Origin: Parietichytrium sp. I65-24A
Taxonomy: Eukaryota; Sar; Bigyra; Thraustochytrida; Thraustochytriidae
Assembly: GCA_012862575.1 (NCBI GenBank)
Contig: BLSF01000057.1
Coordinates: 220,296 to 284,295 of the forward strand
Direction: 5' to 3'
Length of the DNA: 64,000 nt
Both the position numbers and the translations under genes were made by a program. Positions 18,794 through 28,891 of the stretch are shown here, one piece after another (within the stretch, counting starts at the first letter, position 1; each line of letters begins with the position of its first letter). The notes beneath the pieces are model-generated. The model did no database searches and was not told the origin of the DNA. It was given only the letters and a program-made list of their open reading frames with translations.

Positions 18794-20107
18794 TCAACGG
18801 ACTATGTAGCAAAGCAAATCGAGAAGCTTTACTTGACAGTGGACATCGTCTTGACAGCTCAGTAAGCCTTTCACCGCTCCCATGCCGTGGTGAAGGGAGA
18901 GTGCATACAGGAAATGAAAATCTCGACATAAGGTCTCCAAGCGATACTTGTATTCTCGAGACCGGACATCGTCCAGCAAATTCTTCAAGGCTTGTTGCAG
19001 TTCGCCTTTGTCTTGCTTGATGTTCATATAATATAGCCCATCTTCCTGGAGCAAGTGTCTCCATGCAATAGGAAACCCATCTTGCCCTGGAGTACTGGAC
19101 CTGACGATGCCGGCACGTCCTGCCCCGACCATGGCATTTTCCCACAGCAAAGAAGAAGCGTTCCCAACGTCTCGGCAATACGCAACCACTGCGTCGTGGA
19201 CAGAGAAAACCGCCAAAATCTTTGGATCAAATACTAAAGCGGTGAAAAACCCTCGATGATTTCTGAACGTCGCTTGCAGTCTGGCGGATATTTCAATGGC
19301 TTTCTCCTTGCTGAAGTCGCGGCAGCAAGTCATGACACACCCAATTACATTCAAGCCCATCGCTCTTGCAACACCTTCCACAACATCCAAGTCCTCAGAG
19401 TCACTTTCGTAGATATGTCTTCCAATTTGATTTCCTTTCGTGTCTTGACGTCCGATGACAAGACCACAACGCTGCAAAGATCGATGAGACGCAATCCATG
19501 GTGCAAGAAAGTTATTTAGGGGAGCTTCCTCGAGATTTACCGCGCCTTCAACATGCGAGTACACCTGCTTGAAATTTGGAACGCCACATGGCGCCCGTCT
19601 GTCGTACGATTTGCGTGAATACTCGTTTCTCCAAAAATTTTCCCTTCTCGCTGCCTTCTCTTGCCTGGGCAGATTCTTCTCCGTGTCAGAAACAAAATCC
19701 AGTGAAGAAATTGACTCGCGCATGTTGTAGTCGTATACAGATGCAAGGTCTTCTGTTTCCCAACCATCGCCCTCCTCTTCATCATGTCGGCGTTTTTGGG
19801 AAACAAACACTTGCACTCCGTCGACGAGGTCCCACTTGCTCTTTAACTTCCTGCTCAAGTCTCGGTCAAGGCATAGGAGCTGATTTTTCGGATTTATTCC
19901 AGTCCGCCTCCACAGCTCGTTCTTCAAATCGTCAACCCCCTTCCGTCCTCGGAGCTCAATGCGATGCAGCCCTATCTCTGAGACCGCGCGGATGACCAAG
20001 GCCTTGCGCTCTTCATCTTTCTCCTCTTCATGAGCTAGCTTCTCCTCCGAGAACCGGCCATTCTTGCTAAAGTCAGCTCCATACTTTGCTTTGCGGTGCC
20101 TGCTCAT
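18794..20107 (-). CDS. NPL4: NPL4-like ubiquitin-recognition cofactor of p97/CDC48, without the zinc finger
   Basis: 437 residues. It has a basic start, a ubiquitin-like domain at about 38-105 (VIRAVSEIGLHRIELRGRKG ... DGVQVFVSQ), a spacer (NFWRNEYSRKSYDRRAPCG), and an NPL4/MPN-like domain starting at the QRCGLVIGRQDTKGNQIGRH block (about 215) with the following AMGLNVIGCVMTCCRDFSKE segment. NPL4 works with UFD1 and the AAA ATPase p97/CDC48 to unfold ubiquitylated proteins. The zinc finger that precedes this domain in animal and yeast NPL4 (C-x2-C pairs) is not present, as I recall for plant NPL4 as well. It is divergent with the RAD16-like gene, 606 bp between start codons. The family call rests on domain order and the QRCG-type motif. 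Confidence 0.75.
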   Translation of the reverse strand: MSRHRKAKYGADFSKNGRFSEEKLAHEEEKDEERKALVIRAVSEIGLHRIELRGRKGVDDLKNELWRRTGINPKNQLLCLDRDLSRKLKSKWDLVDGVQVFVSQKRRHDEEEGDGWETEDLASVYDYNMRESISSLDFVSDTEKNLPRQEKAARRENFWRNEYSRKSYDRRAPCGVPNFKQVYSHVEGAVNLEEAPLNNFLAPWIASHRSLQRCGLVIGRQDTKGNQIGRHIYESDSEDLDVVEGVARAMGLNVIGCVMTCCRDFSKEKAIEISARLQATFRNHRGFFTALVFDPKILAVFSVHDAVVAYCRDVGNASSLLWENAMVGAGRAGIVRSSTPGQDGFPIAWRHLLQEDGLYYMNIKQDKGELQQALKNLLDDVRSREYKYRLETLCRDFHFLYALSLHHGMGAVKGLLSCQDDVHCQVKLLDLLCYIVR

Positions 20108-20713
20108 GCTTATTCTTTGACGTCCCTCCTTTCATTCCAGCTTTTCCAGCTGCGCATTTCCCCTCGCCGCGCGCTGCTTTGCGACGGCAACACCCTCGCA
20201 ATTCTCCTCTCTCCGCACACAACCCTTGGACTCCCTAAACACCAATAATCACCACCTAGAGCTCTTACCACCACCAATAATCGCTCTACCGGATATTCTT
20301 GAAACTCCGTACTCCACTGTGCATCGCCAAAAACCACTCTCCCATTTTGACACGCCTTTCCTCTATTCTCACTTTCTCACCCCCTCCCTTTCGCGACGAA
20401 CAAAAGTCTTATAACATTCGCGCGTGAAATCTTGCGGGCTAGTTCTGTGCTCAAAGAGCCGCCAATCCCGCACCGAACCCGGAGAACGGGCCGCAATACA
20501 ATTGTATGGGACGCCGAAGAACCGAGATCAGGATGTGTGGTCCATCCCAACCTAGACTTCGTTCCTGTGGCAGAGAACATCGAAGCATCCGGACCAGCAG
20601 ACCCCGAACGCGCTGGGCGAGGAGGAGTACCGGAAACTTGGTGCTCGGCTGCGGGCGAGAGGAAAGAGACGGGCGAGACGGGCGCGAGTGGAGCGAGAGA
20701 GCGGAGCGAAAGG
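20108..20713. promoter_or_regulatory. Divergent intergenic region (NPL4 / RAD16-like)
   Basis: Pyrimidine-rich on the + strand for about 30 bp next to the NPL4 start, so a purine-rich leader for NPL4. The frame of the RAD16-like gene is open back to a TTG at 20432, but the first ATG is at 20714. The extra 94 codons lack recognisable content. A start upstream cannot be fully excluded. Confidence 0.45.
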
Positions 20714-23700
20714 ATGCCGGCGCTCACGGTGGACTCAGACGGGGACTGGAAACTTGCAGACGAAGAGGACCAGGTTTACCGCGCGAGGGTGGAGTATGCC
20801 AAGTCGGGCAAGGCCAAGTGCAGGGCGTGCGGGGAGTATATTGAGAAGGAGACGCTGAGGATTGGAGTGCCGATCAAGTGGAGGTCGTGGATCACGTCGT
20901 GGAGGCACCCAAAGTGCTTTTGGGTCGAGGGCGAGAAGGATGAGATCACGCCTGCTGAATGTTTTGATTATCAGGTCGCGAAAGAGGAAGACGTCAAGGA
21001 TCTGGATGCGGCGCTGGCACGTCTCACTGCTCCTGGCCAGGATGAGTCGCTAAACCCTGAATCCGAAGAGTTTGAAAAGGCTCTGAAGAAGAAATTGAGC
21101 CTGAATCCATTGCCAACGCCAGCCGCGCTGACAACGAGATTGTTGCCTTTCCAAGAAGAATCGTTGGGTTGGCTGGTTCGCCAAGAAGAGGAGAGCAAGT
21201 TTCGATCGGGCTTATTGTGTGACGAGATGGGAATGGGCAAGACTCTGCAGACGATCTCCCTCATTGTTCAGCAAAAGAGCAGGGCGGAGGGCCCCACGCT
21301 TGTTGTGGCTCCCTCTAGCGCAATGCTTCAGTGGTATGACGAGGCGATGAATAATACTGTTGATGGCACGCTCAAAATATTGGTGTATCATGGCAACAAG
21401 AGAGGCACTTTGACACCCAAGGACGTACGCGAGCACGATATCGTGCTAACCTCGTACCCGATCCTTGAGTATGAATATCGTCGTTGCGTAGAGCGGTGTA
21501 AAATGACTTGCATCTACTGCAAGCGCAAATATCTTCCTCGCAAGCTCATCCTGCACAATCAGTATTTCTGCGGCCCATTTGCCAAGCGCACTGCGAAGCT
21601 TGCACTTCGAGACAAGAAGAAGAAGGAGCAAGAAACTATGGGTAAGGCGATGAAAACGTTGGCGATCGTAAAAGATGCTGATCTCGATAAGGTACGCAAA
21701 GAAAACGGGGAGCCTGCTGCGAAGAAACGCCGTGGACACGCTCTCCCGACCCCGGGAAATATCTACCGCGACTTGATGAAAGAAGCGAAGAAGGAGCCTA
21801 TTAATATGTACAAGTCGAGTGCCGAGGCCCGCCGCATCGTAGAGGAAAGAAAGACATCAAAAGCGTCTTCGTCAAAAGACTCTTCGGGCCGACCCACAAG
21901 GAAATCTCGCAAAGCAGCGATTGACGAGAGTGAAGACGAGATTGAGGAAGATGCTTCTGACAAATTGAAGGTAGAAGAGGAGGAGGAGGAGGCGGGTGGT
22001 AAAACGTCTCCTAATCGTTTTGTCTTTTGGACCGCTGGCGACGAGGGGAACAATGTCGTTGTGTATCGAGCTACCCCTATGGCCAAGGCCTGGAAAAGTA
22101 GCTTCGAACTTGCTTCGGCGGATGGTTGTGCGACTTTTTCAACCGTGCAAGGTGCTCCAGAAAAGGGTTCGATCAGACTCGCTTGCGACCAAGTCAAGGA
22201 TGTTCAACTCGTTTTGAGCGCAAGTGGAGAGGTGCTCTTCAGCTCCGATGAGGGAGCGAACTGGAGCGTACTTGAAGGGGTTTCGGGAGGTCGCTGGATT
22301 GGGTCCGCGGTAAGAATGAGCCAGGAGTCTCTGGAAGAGGGCTGGGAGTTCAAGGGTCCTAGAATGGGTTCCGTCGTCGGCAGAGATTTTGATGGAATTG
22401 TGTTGGCAGTAGCTTTTGCTCACGCCAAAAAGCAAGATGACCAGCCTGCACTGTGGAGGATTGAGCATCAAGATGGAGATGTTGAGGATCTTGAGTGGAA
22501 AGAGGTTGAAGCTGGACTCAGGGCCGCTCGAGCGTGGAGTGCCCCAGAGGTTCTCAAGTCTCGCACTACCAAAAGATCTACTCAACGGCTGGCTCATGCC
22601 TTGACGCGTGCAATCGAAGCTTCTGAGTCTGCAACGCAGCAGACGGAATCCAAAGCGGAAAAGGTGACCCCTGCAAAGAAGGGAAGGGCGCCTAAGAAAG
22701 CTGGGCACAAAAAGGTTGACACAAAGCCACCACCCGTGGCTGTGATGGAAAAAAACGATGAGATAGTGGCCGAAGACGTGCAAGCTCCAAAACCTGGCCG
22801 AAAGCGCCCTGTTCGCGCCGCTGCCAAAAAGAAGAGCAAGATTATCGATGATGATGATGATGATGACCAGAGCGACTCCGAGTTTGACCCAAGTGGTAGT
22901 GACGGCGGAGATGACGACGACGATGATGAGGACGAGGACGGCGGTGAAGTAAATGGGGGGTCTCTCAGTGCCAGGGACAAGCGCCTTGGCGCTGCTGCGG
23001 GGTTGAGCGCCGCAGATGTTGCCAAAGCCAAAGCCGCTGAAGAAGCCGCGAGAGCAGTTGCCCGCGAGAAGGCGCTGGATGCCAAGTTTTATCCTGTGTC
23101 ATGGGGTCCGGGGTCCAAGGATGCAAAATTACTTGCTGATTTTAAGCTGAGAGAAGGTCGTATCTCTAGAGCCAAGCAAGGGAAGAAGCGAAGGCGTTCC
23201 TCGAAGGGTAGTAAAGGCGGAAAGAAGGCGGCCTCGAATCCCAAGAAAGGAACAGGGAAGAAAGCGGCCCCAAAAGGCGGCAAGAAAAGCAGCTGGAGTG
23301 AAGATGAGGATTCCTCAGATTTCGAAAGTATTGCTTCGTCCGAAGACGAAGCGATCGAGGTGGAGAACGATCGTTGGAAAGACGGCATGTTTTGGTTCGC
23401 TGCTCCTGATCGCGTTGTCGATGAGGATGGCATTGACTTGGCCCCGTCTCTCCTGCATTGCATCGGGTGGCATCGCATTGTCTTGGACGAGGCTCATAAA
23501 ATAAAAGACCGTGTCAACTCCACGGCCAAGTCTACGTTGGCCTTGCGAGGGAGCCCGGAAAAGGCCAAGCTGAAGGAGCTCAATCCAGACGGTGGCCCTT
23601 GCCGGCGGTGGGCGTTGACAGGGACCCCTCTGCAGAACCGCGTGGGAGAGCTTTATAGCCTGATCCGGTTCCTCCGAGTAGATCCGTATGCCTTTTACTA

Positions 23701-25519
23701 TTGCCGAGCAGAAGGTTGCGACTGCAAGTCGCTGCATTGGTCTTTTGGCGGTGAAGGACGCGTTTGCGAAGCCTGCGGACACGCTCCAATGAAGCACTAC
23801 TCTTATTTTAACCAGACCATCACAAATCCAATTAAGCGGCACGGATATTGCGGAGAAGGAAAGAGAGCCATGCAGCTTTTGCGTGATGATATTCTGCTCA
23901 AGCTGATGCTGCGTCGAACCAAAGAGGAGAAGCAAAAGGACATTAAACTGCCTCCGTCAGTTGTAGAAGTGAAAATCCTCGAGTTTTCCCCGGAGGAGAC
24001 CGACTTTTACACGAGCATATACTTGAACACAAGATCTCGATTCGACACTTATGTCAACAGAGGAACGTTACTCCACAACTACGCGCACATCTTCGAGCTC
24101 TTGTCTCGACTCCGCAGAGCGTGCGATCATCCATATCTCGTGGTGCACGCGGACTCTGAAGATAACAATATCGTAACTCCTCAGCAGTTGTACCGTGCTG
24201 ACGTTTGCGCGATGTGTGGATTCGGTATTGAGTCCCTCGAGGACTGCGCAGTTGGCCGATGCAAGCATACATTTCACAAGGCTTGCTTGGCAGAATTGTT
24301 CGACAATTTCAAAGAAGACGCGCTCGACGAAGACTTGGACGACGACGACGCTCCGAGAAAAACTCGAAAGCGAAAGGCATCCGGTAAAAACAAGGCCAAG
24401 TCCAAAGCAGGACAAGATGACTACCAAGACGGTCCCAACTGCCCAACTTGCATGGTGCCCTTGAGCGTGATGCTTGACATTAAAGGTGGTTCGCAGTCCA
24501 ATGAGACAGGGTTGAGCGCTGATGGCGTAGCAGATGATGACTCGTGTGTCATCTGTCTTGATAGAAAGAGGGACTGTCTTATTGTGCCATGTGGTCATCT
24601 CTTCATCTGCATGGAATGTGCAAAAAATCTGGACAAGCGCCACTGTCCGATGTGCCGCTCCGACATCAAGCGCATGATCCGTGTTAATCCGAACGCCCCC
24701 GTCGCGAATGGTCCTGGCGGAGATGCTGCGGCTGGGAGCCCGGGATCATCGTCATCCTCCGTTGGGGACGTTAGCGGGCGTTCCTCTATGGCGCCATCCC
24801 CAGGAGAGGTCAAGGCGGAGGACAAGCAGCCAGAAGCGTTGGACGTCAAGAAGGAGAAAGAAGCACAGTCTTTGGCGGGGACAAAGGGCATTGATAACGT
24901 TATCGCTGGCGCGCGCACAACAGCCGCTTTGCTGGGGAGAAAGTCGATCCTGCAAAAAATCGACTTGAAGCAGTTCAGCTCAAGCGCCAAAGTTAATGGC
25001 GTCGTCGAAGAAGTCGAGCAGATGCTCCGCGACGAGCGCAAAGATACTGATATGCTGAACAAGGCCATCGTGTTTTCGCAATACAAGGATATGCTAGACA
25101 TCGTCGAGTGGCGTTTGAAGTCCAAGGGTATTGGGACCGTCAAGCTGGTCGGTTCTCTGGCGATGCAAGAGCGTCGAGCGGTGTTGGCGGCTTTCAAGAC
25201 TAGCCCCGAGGTCCGCGTAATCTTGATGAGTCTGAAAGCTGGTGGCGAGGGTCTCAATCTGCAGGAGGCCTCCCACGTGTTCGTTCTTGAGCCTTGGTGG
25301 AATCCGGCAGTGGAGATGCAAGCTATTCAGCGTGCTCACAGGATTGGTCAGAAGAGAGCTGTTCGAGCGGTGAGGTTTGTGACAAAAAATTCGATAGAGG
25401 AGAAGATGATGGAGCTTCAGTCCAAGAAGCTCTTAGTATTTCAAGGAGCAGTTGACGGCTCGCAAGTTGCCCTCTCCAAGCTCACCGAGGAGGATCTGAA
25501 ATTTTTGTTTTCCGGTTAG
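20714..25519 (+). CDS. RAD16-like SNF2 ATPase with PARP-type zinc finger and two RING fingers
   Basis: 1601 residues in one exon. An N-terminal PARP-type zinc finger (about 25-72: EYAKSGKAKCRACGEYI ... SWRHPKCFW). SNF2 ATPase lobe 1 with Walker A DEMGMGKT (about 170-176) and VVAPSSAMLQW. A RAD16-type C-x2-C ... H-x4-C insert (TCIYCKRKYLPRKLILHNQY, FCGP). A very long charged insert (about 600 residues, with DDDDDDD and EEEEE runs and nuclear basic patches) before the Walker B/DEAH motif RIVLDEAHKIKD (about 922) and WALTGTPLQNR. The RAD16 hallmark C-D-C-K ... C-G-H cluster follows, then RING 1 (about 1164-1247, CAMCGFGIESLEDC ... CPTC, split by a charged loop), RING 2 (about 1276-1317, SCVICLDRKRDCLIVPCGHL ... 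CPMC, C3HC4), and helicase lobe 2 with MSLKAGGEGLNLQEAS and QAIQRAHRIGQKR. RAD16 (with RAD7) acts in global-genome nucleotide-excision repair. DNA-break sensing by the PARP finger is inferred. Confidence 0.9.
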   Translation: MPALTVDSDGDWKLADEEDQVYRARVEYAKSGKAKCRACGEYIEKETLRIGVPIKWRSWITSWRHPKCFWVEGEKDEITPAECFDYQVAKEEDVKDLDAALARLTAPGQDESLNPESEEFEKALKKKLSLNPLPTPAALTTRLLPFQEESLGWLVRQEEESKFRSGLLCDEMGMGKTLQTISLIVQQKSRAEGPTLVVAPSSAMLQWYDEAMNNTVDGTLKILVYHGNKRGTLTPKDVREHDIVLTSYPILEYEYRRCVERCKMTCIYCKRKYLPRKLILHNQYFCGPFAKRTAKLALRDKKKKEQETMGKAMKTLAIVKDADLDKVRKENGEPAAKKRRGHALPTPGNIYRDLMKEAKKEPINMYKSSAEARRIVEERKTSKASSSKDSSGRPTRKSRKAAIDESEDEIEEDASDKLKVEEEEEEAGGKTSPNRFVFWTAGDEGNNVVVYRATPMAKAWKSSFELASADGCATFSTVQGAPEKGSIRLACDQVKDVQLVLSASGEVLFSSDEGANWSVLEGVSGGRWIGSAVRMSQESLEEGWEFKGPRMGSVVGRDFDGIVLAVAFAHAKKQDDQPALWRIEHQDGDVEDLEWKEVEAGLRAARAWSAPEVLKSRTTKRSTQRLAHALTRAIEASESATQQTESKAEKVTPAKKGRAPKKAGHKKVDTKPPPVAVMEKNDEIVAEDVQAPKPGRKRPVRAAAKKKSKIIDDDDDDDQSDSEFDPSGSDGGDDDDDDEDEDGGEVNGGSLSARDKRLGAAAGLSAADVAKAKAAEEAARAVAREKALDAKFYPVSWGPGSKDAKLLADFKLREGRISRAKQGKKRRRSSKGSKGGKKAASNPKKGTGKKAAPKGGKKSSWSEDEDSSDFESIASSEDEAIEVENDRWKDGMFWFAAPDRVVDEDGIDLAPSLLHCIGWHRIVLDEAHKIKDRVNSTAKSTLALRGSPEKAKLKELNPDGGPCRRWALTGTPLQNRVGELYSLIRFLRVDPYAFYYCRAEGCDCKSLHWSFGGEGRVCEACGHAPMKHYSYFNQTITNPIKRHGYCGEGKRAMQLLRDDILLKLMLRRTKEEKQKDIKLPPSVVEVKILEFSPEETDFYTSIYLNTRSRFDTYVNRGTLLHNYAHIFELLSRLRRACDHPYLVVHADSEDNNIVTPQQLYRADVCAMCGFGIESLEDCAVGRCKHTFHKACLAELFDNFKEDALDEDLDDDDAPRKTRKRKASGKNKAKSKAGQDDYQDGPNCPTCMVPLSVMLDIKGGSQSNETGLSADGVADDDSCVICLDRKRDCLIVPCGHLFICMECAKNLDKRHCPMCRSDIKRMIRVNPNAPVANGPGGDAAAGSPGSSSSSVGDVSGRSSMAPSPGEVKAEDKQPEALDVKKEKEAQSLAGTKGIDNVIAGARTTAALLGRKSILQKIDLKQFSSSAKVNGVVEEVEQMLRDERKDTDMLNKAIVFSQYKDMLDIVEWRLKSKGIGTVKLVGSLAMQERRAVLAAFKTSPEVRVILMSLKAGGEGLNLQEASHVFVLEPWWNPAVEMQAIQRAHRIGQKRAVRAVRFVTKNSIEEKMMELQSKKLLVFQGAVDGSQVALSKLTEEDLKFLFSG

Positions 25520-25828
25520 CAATATATAACATAAAAAAATTCACAACAGTTCGTTTGTCTTCACCGAGACTTTTTCTCTAAAATGCATCGGCCTTTTTGA
25601 CAAATGGCATGTAATTACGAGACAAATCGCTGAGGATGTTCAATAGTAGAAATAAAGTGCCGAGGATCTCGCAAATGCGCCCATGGGAGGGGGAAAGGGT
25701 GGACGGCAAAAAACGTGTCTAATTGGTAGCTTCTCGCACCAAAGCGCTTCAAAATGGCAAGAAATAGAGAGAGAGAGGAGAGATGGCAAGCAGGGCATAG
25801 GCAGCCTCGGGGTATTGTAAAACATGTT
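25520..25828. other. Intergenic, convergent 3' regions
   Basis: AT-rich flank after the RAD16-like stop. A GAGAGAGA run at about 25768-25784 lies beside the PP1 stop. No gene is seen. Confidence 0.5.
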
Positions 25829-26949
25829 TTAGTCTGGCCGAGGTGTCTGTGGGCGATGCGGTCCCTCCAGCGGGTTTGCGCGAATCGCCCCTTCAGCCAA
25901 TGCGGGCGGTTTGATCACATGGAAGGAGCATACCAGGCTGGCGTCTACGATCATCATGGCGCCAGCATTGTCGAAAGACGCGCAATAGTTTGCAGCCGAG
26001 AAAACAGTCACCAGCTTCCTCGATCCCTTAAAGAATTCGAATCCCTCCTCGACGACCTGGTGCGCTCTTACGAATAGGTCAAAGTCATATGTCTCGATAA
26101 ATTTATTGAGAGTCTCCTCCCCAAAGACGAATGAGACACCGCGATCGCTCATCTCCCAAGTCGAGACATCAGGTGAGGGGTCACTCCAGAGCAAATCACC
26201 TGTGCGCGTGCAAGCGAAGAGGACGGTTAGTAAAATGTGGACTCAATCTACACAACTCTGGAAATCAAAAACTTACATAGCAAACCTTCAACCGGGACGT
26301 CGCATGGCCGCTGAATTCGGTCAATGTCTTCCAAGCTGTGCAGATCAGGGCTCAGACCACCGTGTGTTGCAAAAATTCTATCACTAACAATAGCTGCCAA
26401 GGACAAGCACCTAAAGACTTGATTGACCGCTTTCCAGCAAGCCTGATCATACTTGGCTTTACACTCCTCAAAGAAACCGTACATGCGCGAGATCTGAGAG
26501 CACTCATGATTACCCCGCAAAAGGAAGATCTTGTCTGGATACCGCAGCTTGAAGCAGAACAATAATATGCTTACTTCCATCCCCATTCGCCCTCTGTCAA
26601 TATAGTCCCCGAGAAACAGGTACTGGGAGTCCGGCGGACATCCGCCCACCTCCAAGAACCTCAGCAAATCCAGAAACTGCCCATGCACGTCGCCCACAAC
26701 ATTGATCGGCGCTTTCAGATTCAGCAGCGCCGGCTCGCACAGGAAGAAAGCTTCCACCCGCTTCGTCACAAACAGGATCGTCTCCACCGACAGCCCGTGC
26801 GACACGTCCTCCGCTTTCACCGCCGCTTTTGCGCGCAGAAGATCTTCAATTGTATCGTCGACCAGCCTCATCTCCTCTTCGGACAGCGGCTCCGGCTTGT
26901 CGCCCAGCAGCGCCGCGCCAGCGTCCTCCTCCTCCTTCGCGCCCTCCAT
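25829..26949 (-). CDS. Protein phosphatase PP1-type catalytic subunit, two exons
   Basis: Exon 1 is 26949-26277 and exon 2 is 26199-25829. The 77-bp intron (26276-26200) runs GTAAGT...CACAG, and the codon split T|GT restores VEGLLCDLLWSDP, identical in pattern to PP1. 347 residues. Metal-binding and catalytic motifs of the PPP family are all present: [24 protein letters not shown], and [13 protein letters not shown] (the PP1-type RAHQVVE segment). It removes phosphate from Ser/Thr in many targets, chosen by regulatory subunits. It is a divergent copy: the usual FSAPNYCGEFDNAG reads [14 protein letters not shown], and an acidic N-terminus of about 30 residues precedes the core. Its 3' end has a tail beyond the family's SFHVIKP end (about 20 residues, Pro-rich). 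It is convergent with the RAD16-like gene. Confidence 0.93.
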
Positions 26950-27486
26950 GTTTCAGCTGCCCCACCCGCCCACTCTTTCACAGCACGTTTGCGGGACAGA
27001 GTCTACGCGAGTAACCTACACTATACGTACGCGTAGATGACAGCGGCGGGTACTCGGAGATCGCCACGTTGAAAGGAGTATACTCGCTTACTCACTGCTC
27101 CGTAGTGTACGCAGAACTCGCAGTACGCTGGAGTCGCTGGAGAGGCGGATAGATATTGAGTGTGAGTATCTGTGAGTACTTAGTACTGACAGTGAGTACC
27201 GGTTTGTTGCACTCTGTGACTTTGTCAACTCTGTGACTCGGACGAGATCTGGTCTGCTGCTGTCGTGTGCGTTCTGTACGCAGCACGCAGCACGCGTATT
27301 CACAAACGGTATTCGGTACCCGGTACTCGGTGCTCGGTACGTGCGTCAAGGTCTTGGCAGCTGCTTTGGTTTTAAAACATAATTAAATTAATACGGCATT
27401 GACAACATCGTTCACCATTTTAAAAAGAAAAAAAAAAGAGAAATCGCTTTTTTTCGTCAACTTTTGATTTCACTGTCCCTCAAAGT

Positions 27487-27525
27487 CAATCAATCAATCA
27501 ATCAGTTAGTCAGTCAATCAATCAA
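27487..27525. repeat. TCAA/TCAG tetranucleotide microsatellite
   Basis: Runs of TCAATCAATCAATCAATCAG, then GTTAGTCAGTCAATCAATCAA. Confidence 0.8.
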
Positions 27526-28675
27526 GGGACTGACTGTGTGTTCAGAGAACCGGAGAAAGGTTTTTCACATCCTTGCACGTTCGCGTTTTTTCACGTCTCT
27601 CTTTTCTCTTGGAGTTGGAGGTGTTGGCTTGTGCGGGTGCTAGGAAAATGCCTGACAAGAACATACAGTTTCAGCTTGAATTGTAGAAATGAAGAGGCAA
27701 CACGTCTCACTCAGGCTCTATAATTGGGAAGATCGTGACGAGTTGCTGTTGCGGAAAAGAGGAAGATAGAATGCGACGCGATAACGGTGTGCTCGAAATA
27801 AATTAGAGCGAGGACCAGAACGTCAAGAGAGCGGGAACCGAGGATTGTTGATGGAAACGGGATGTCCGCTACTAACGTTCAGACGGTTCCCAACCAAAGA
27901 ACCGAGGGAACCTAGAGAACCAACTGAAGAACCAACAAGTGTCCATACCAGAGTGACATAAGACTACTAGCGAATCCCGGCGAACGACGGTGCGCAAAGA
28001 TACGCCTCCTAGTGCAACCTTAGGATCGAACTACCAGGCTCTGTCGCCATGCACCACACGAGACTACTCGCTCCTTCTATCAACCCACTATCCGTTCATA
28101 AGATCGCACTACTGAAGCCTTCAAGCACCTTCCCACCATAGGCGCTCAATAAGACCCCATGCAACTGAGTGGTCATAGCGGGCGGGGTTAGAAGTAGAGC
28201 ACTTTAATCCGCCGTTACTGACAACCGGTATGAACGAGGCTAGGACTACTTACAAGTTGGCCAGAAGAGGGTGGGGGATTTCTTGTTAGCAGCGCATATC
28301 TTATCTCACGCTACGATCACTCTACGGATGTGATGCATCTTGAGGTAGCCACTCTACCTCCAGAAGCCAACGCTCTAGCAACTCTAGTAAGTCCCCTACT
28401 GCATCTCCTATCTAACAGAACGTGCCGCTGAGGCTACCCGTCACTCTTACCCTCTTCACTATCTCTCCAAGCATTGCAATGCCCTCCAACTGCTACCTGT
28501 GCGGGGTAGCAGCCTCTACGACCCCTCCGGTTGGCCTAGCGCGATACGGAAAGATACGCTAGGAGGCGGTGAGTAGCGGAATGCCTGCAGCAGAGTAGGA
28601 GTGGCCAGAAGAGAAGATAGCAGTTTCACTCGATCAAGAGAGATGCACACAACTACAACACGAAGAAACGAGAGA

Positions 28676-28702
28676 GAAAGAAAGAAAGAAAGAAAGAAAG
28701 AA
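28676..28702 (+). repeat. (GAAA)n microsatellite in AIP1 leader
   Basis: About six GAAA units, followed by CAGAGA and GAGAGAGTGTGTGTG runs, all in the purine-rich leader of the AIP1 gene. Confidence 0.85.
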
Positions 28703-28891
28703 GCACACTATCTCGCAGAAACACAGAGACAGAGAGACAGAGACAGAGACACAGAGAGAGAGAGAGAGTGTGTGTGTGTGTGAGAAGGACAGCGAGGAGA
28801 CTGAGGAGAGAGGAGAGAGGAGCGAGCAAGATCGTGCAGCGGGAGATCCGTGCGGCGTTTGTAGTAACGGGATTTGTGTTTGGTGGAAGAG

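Larger units (their letters stand above)
26950..28891. promoter_or_regulatory. Long divergent intergenic region (PP1 / AIP1)
   Basis: GTAC-rich words lie at about 27170-27203 and 27315-27341 (GGTACCCGGTACTCGG). A CAAT/TCAA microsatellite is at about 27487-27525, then a stretch (about 27730-28600) of unusual even composition with recurrent ACTACT words and no open frame longer than about 60 codons. A 10-bp inverted pair CGCCTCCTAG (28003-28012) / CTAGGAGGCG (28559-28568) brackets most of it. An (AAAG)n microsatellite (28676-28702) and a long purine-rich leader run up to the AIP1 start. No tRNA or rRNA was recognised. Confidence 0.4.

Noticed and set aside
20432-20713. 94-codon N-terminal extension of the RAD16-like protein
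   Set aside because: It starts at TTG, has no domain, and the ATG at 20714 is followed at once by the PARP finger. It is kept only as an alternative.
28003-28568. Transposable element bounded by the CGCCTCCTAG inverted pair
   Set aside because: Only about 10 bp match, no target-site duplication, no open frame, no second copy in the window.
27000-28891. tRNA or rRNA gene in the long non-coding gap
   Set aside because: No cloverleaf with a TTCGA T-loop and matching acceptor stem, and no rRNA core motifs, could be found by eye.
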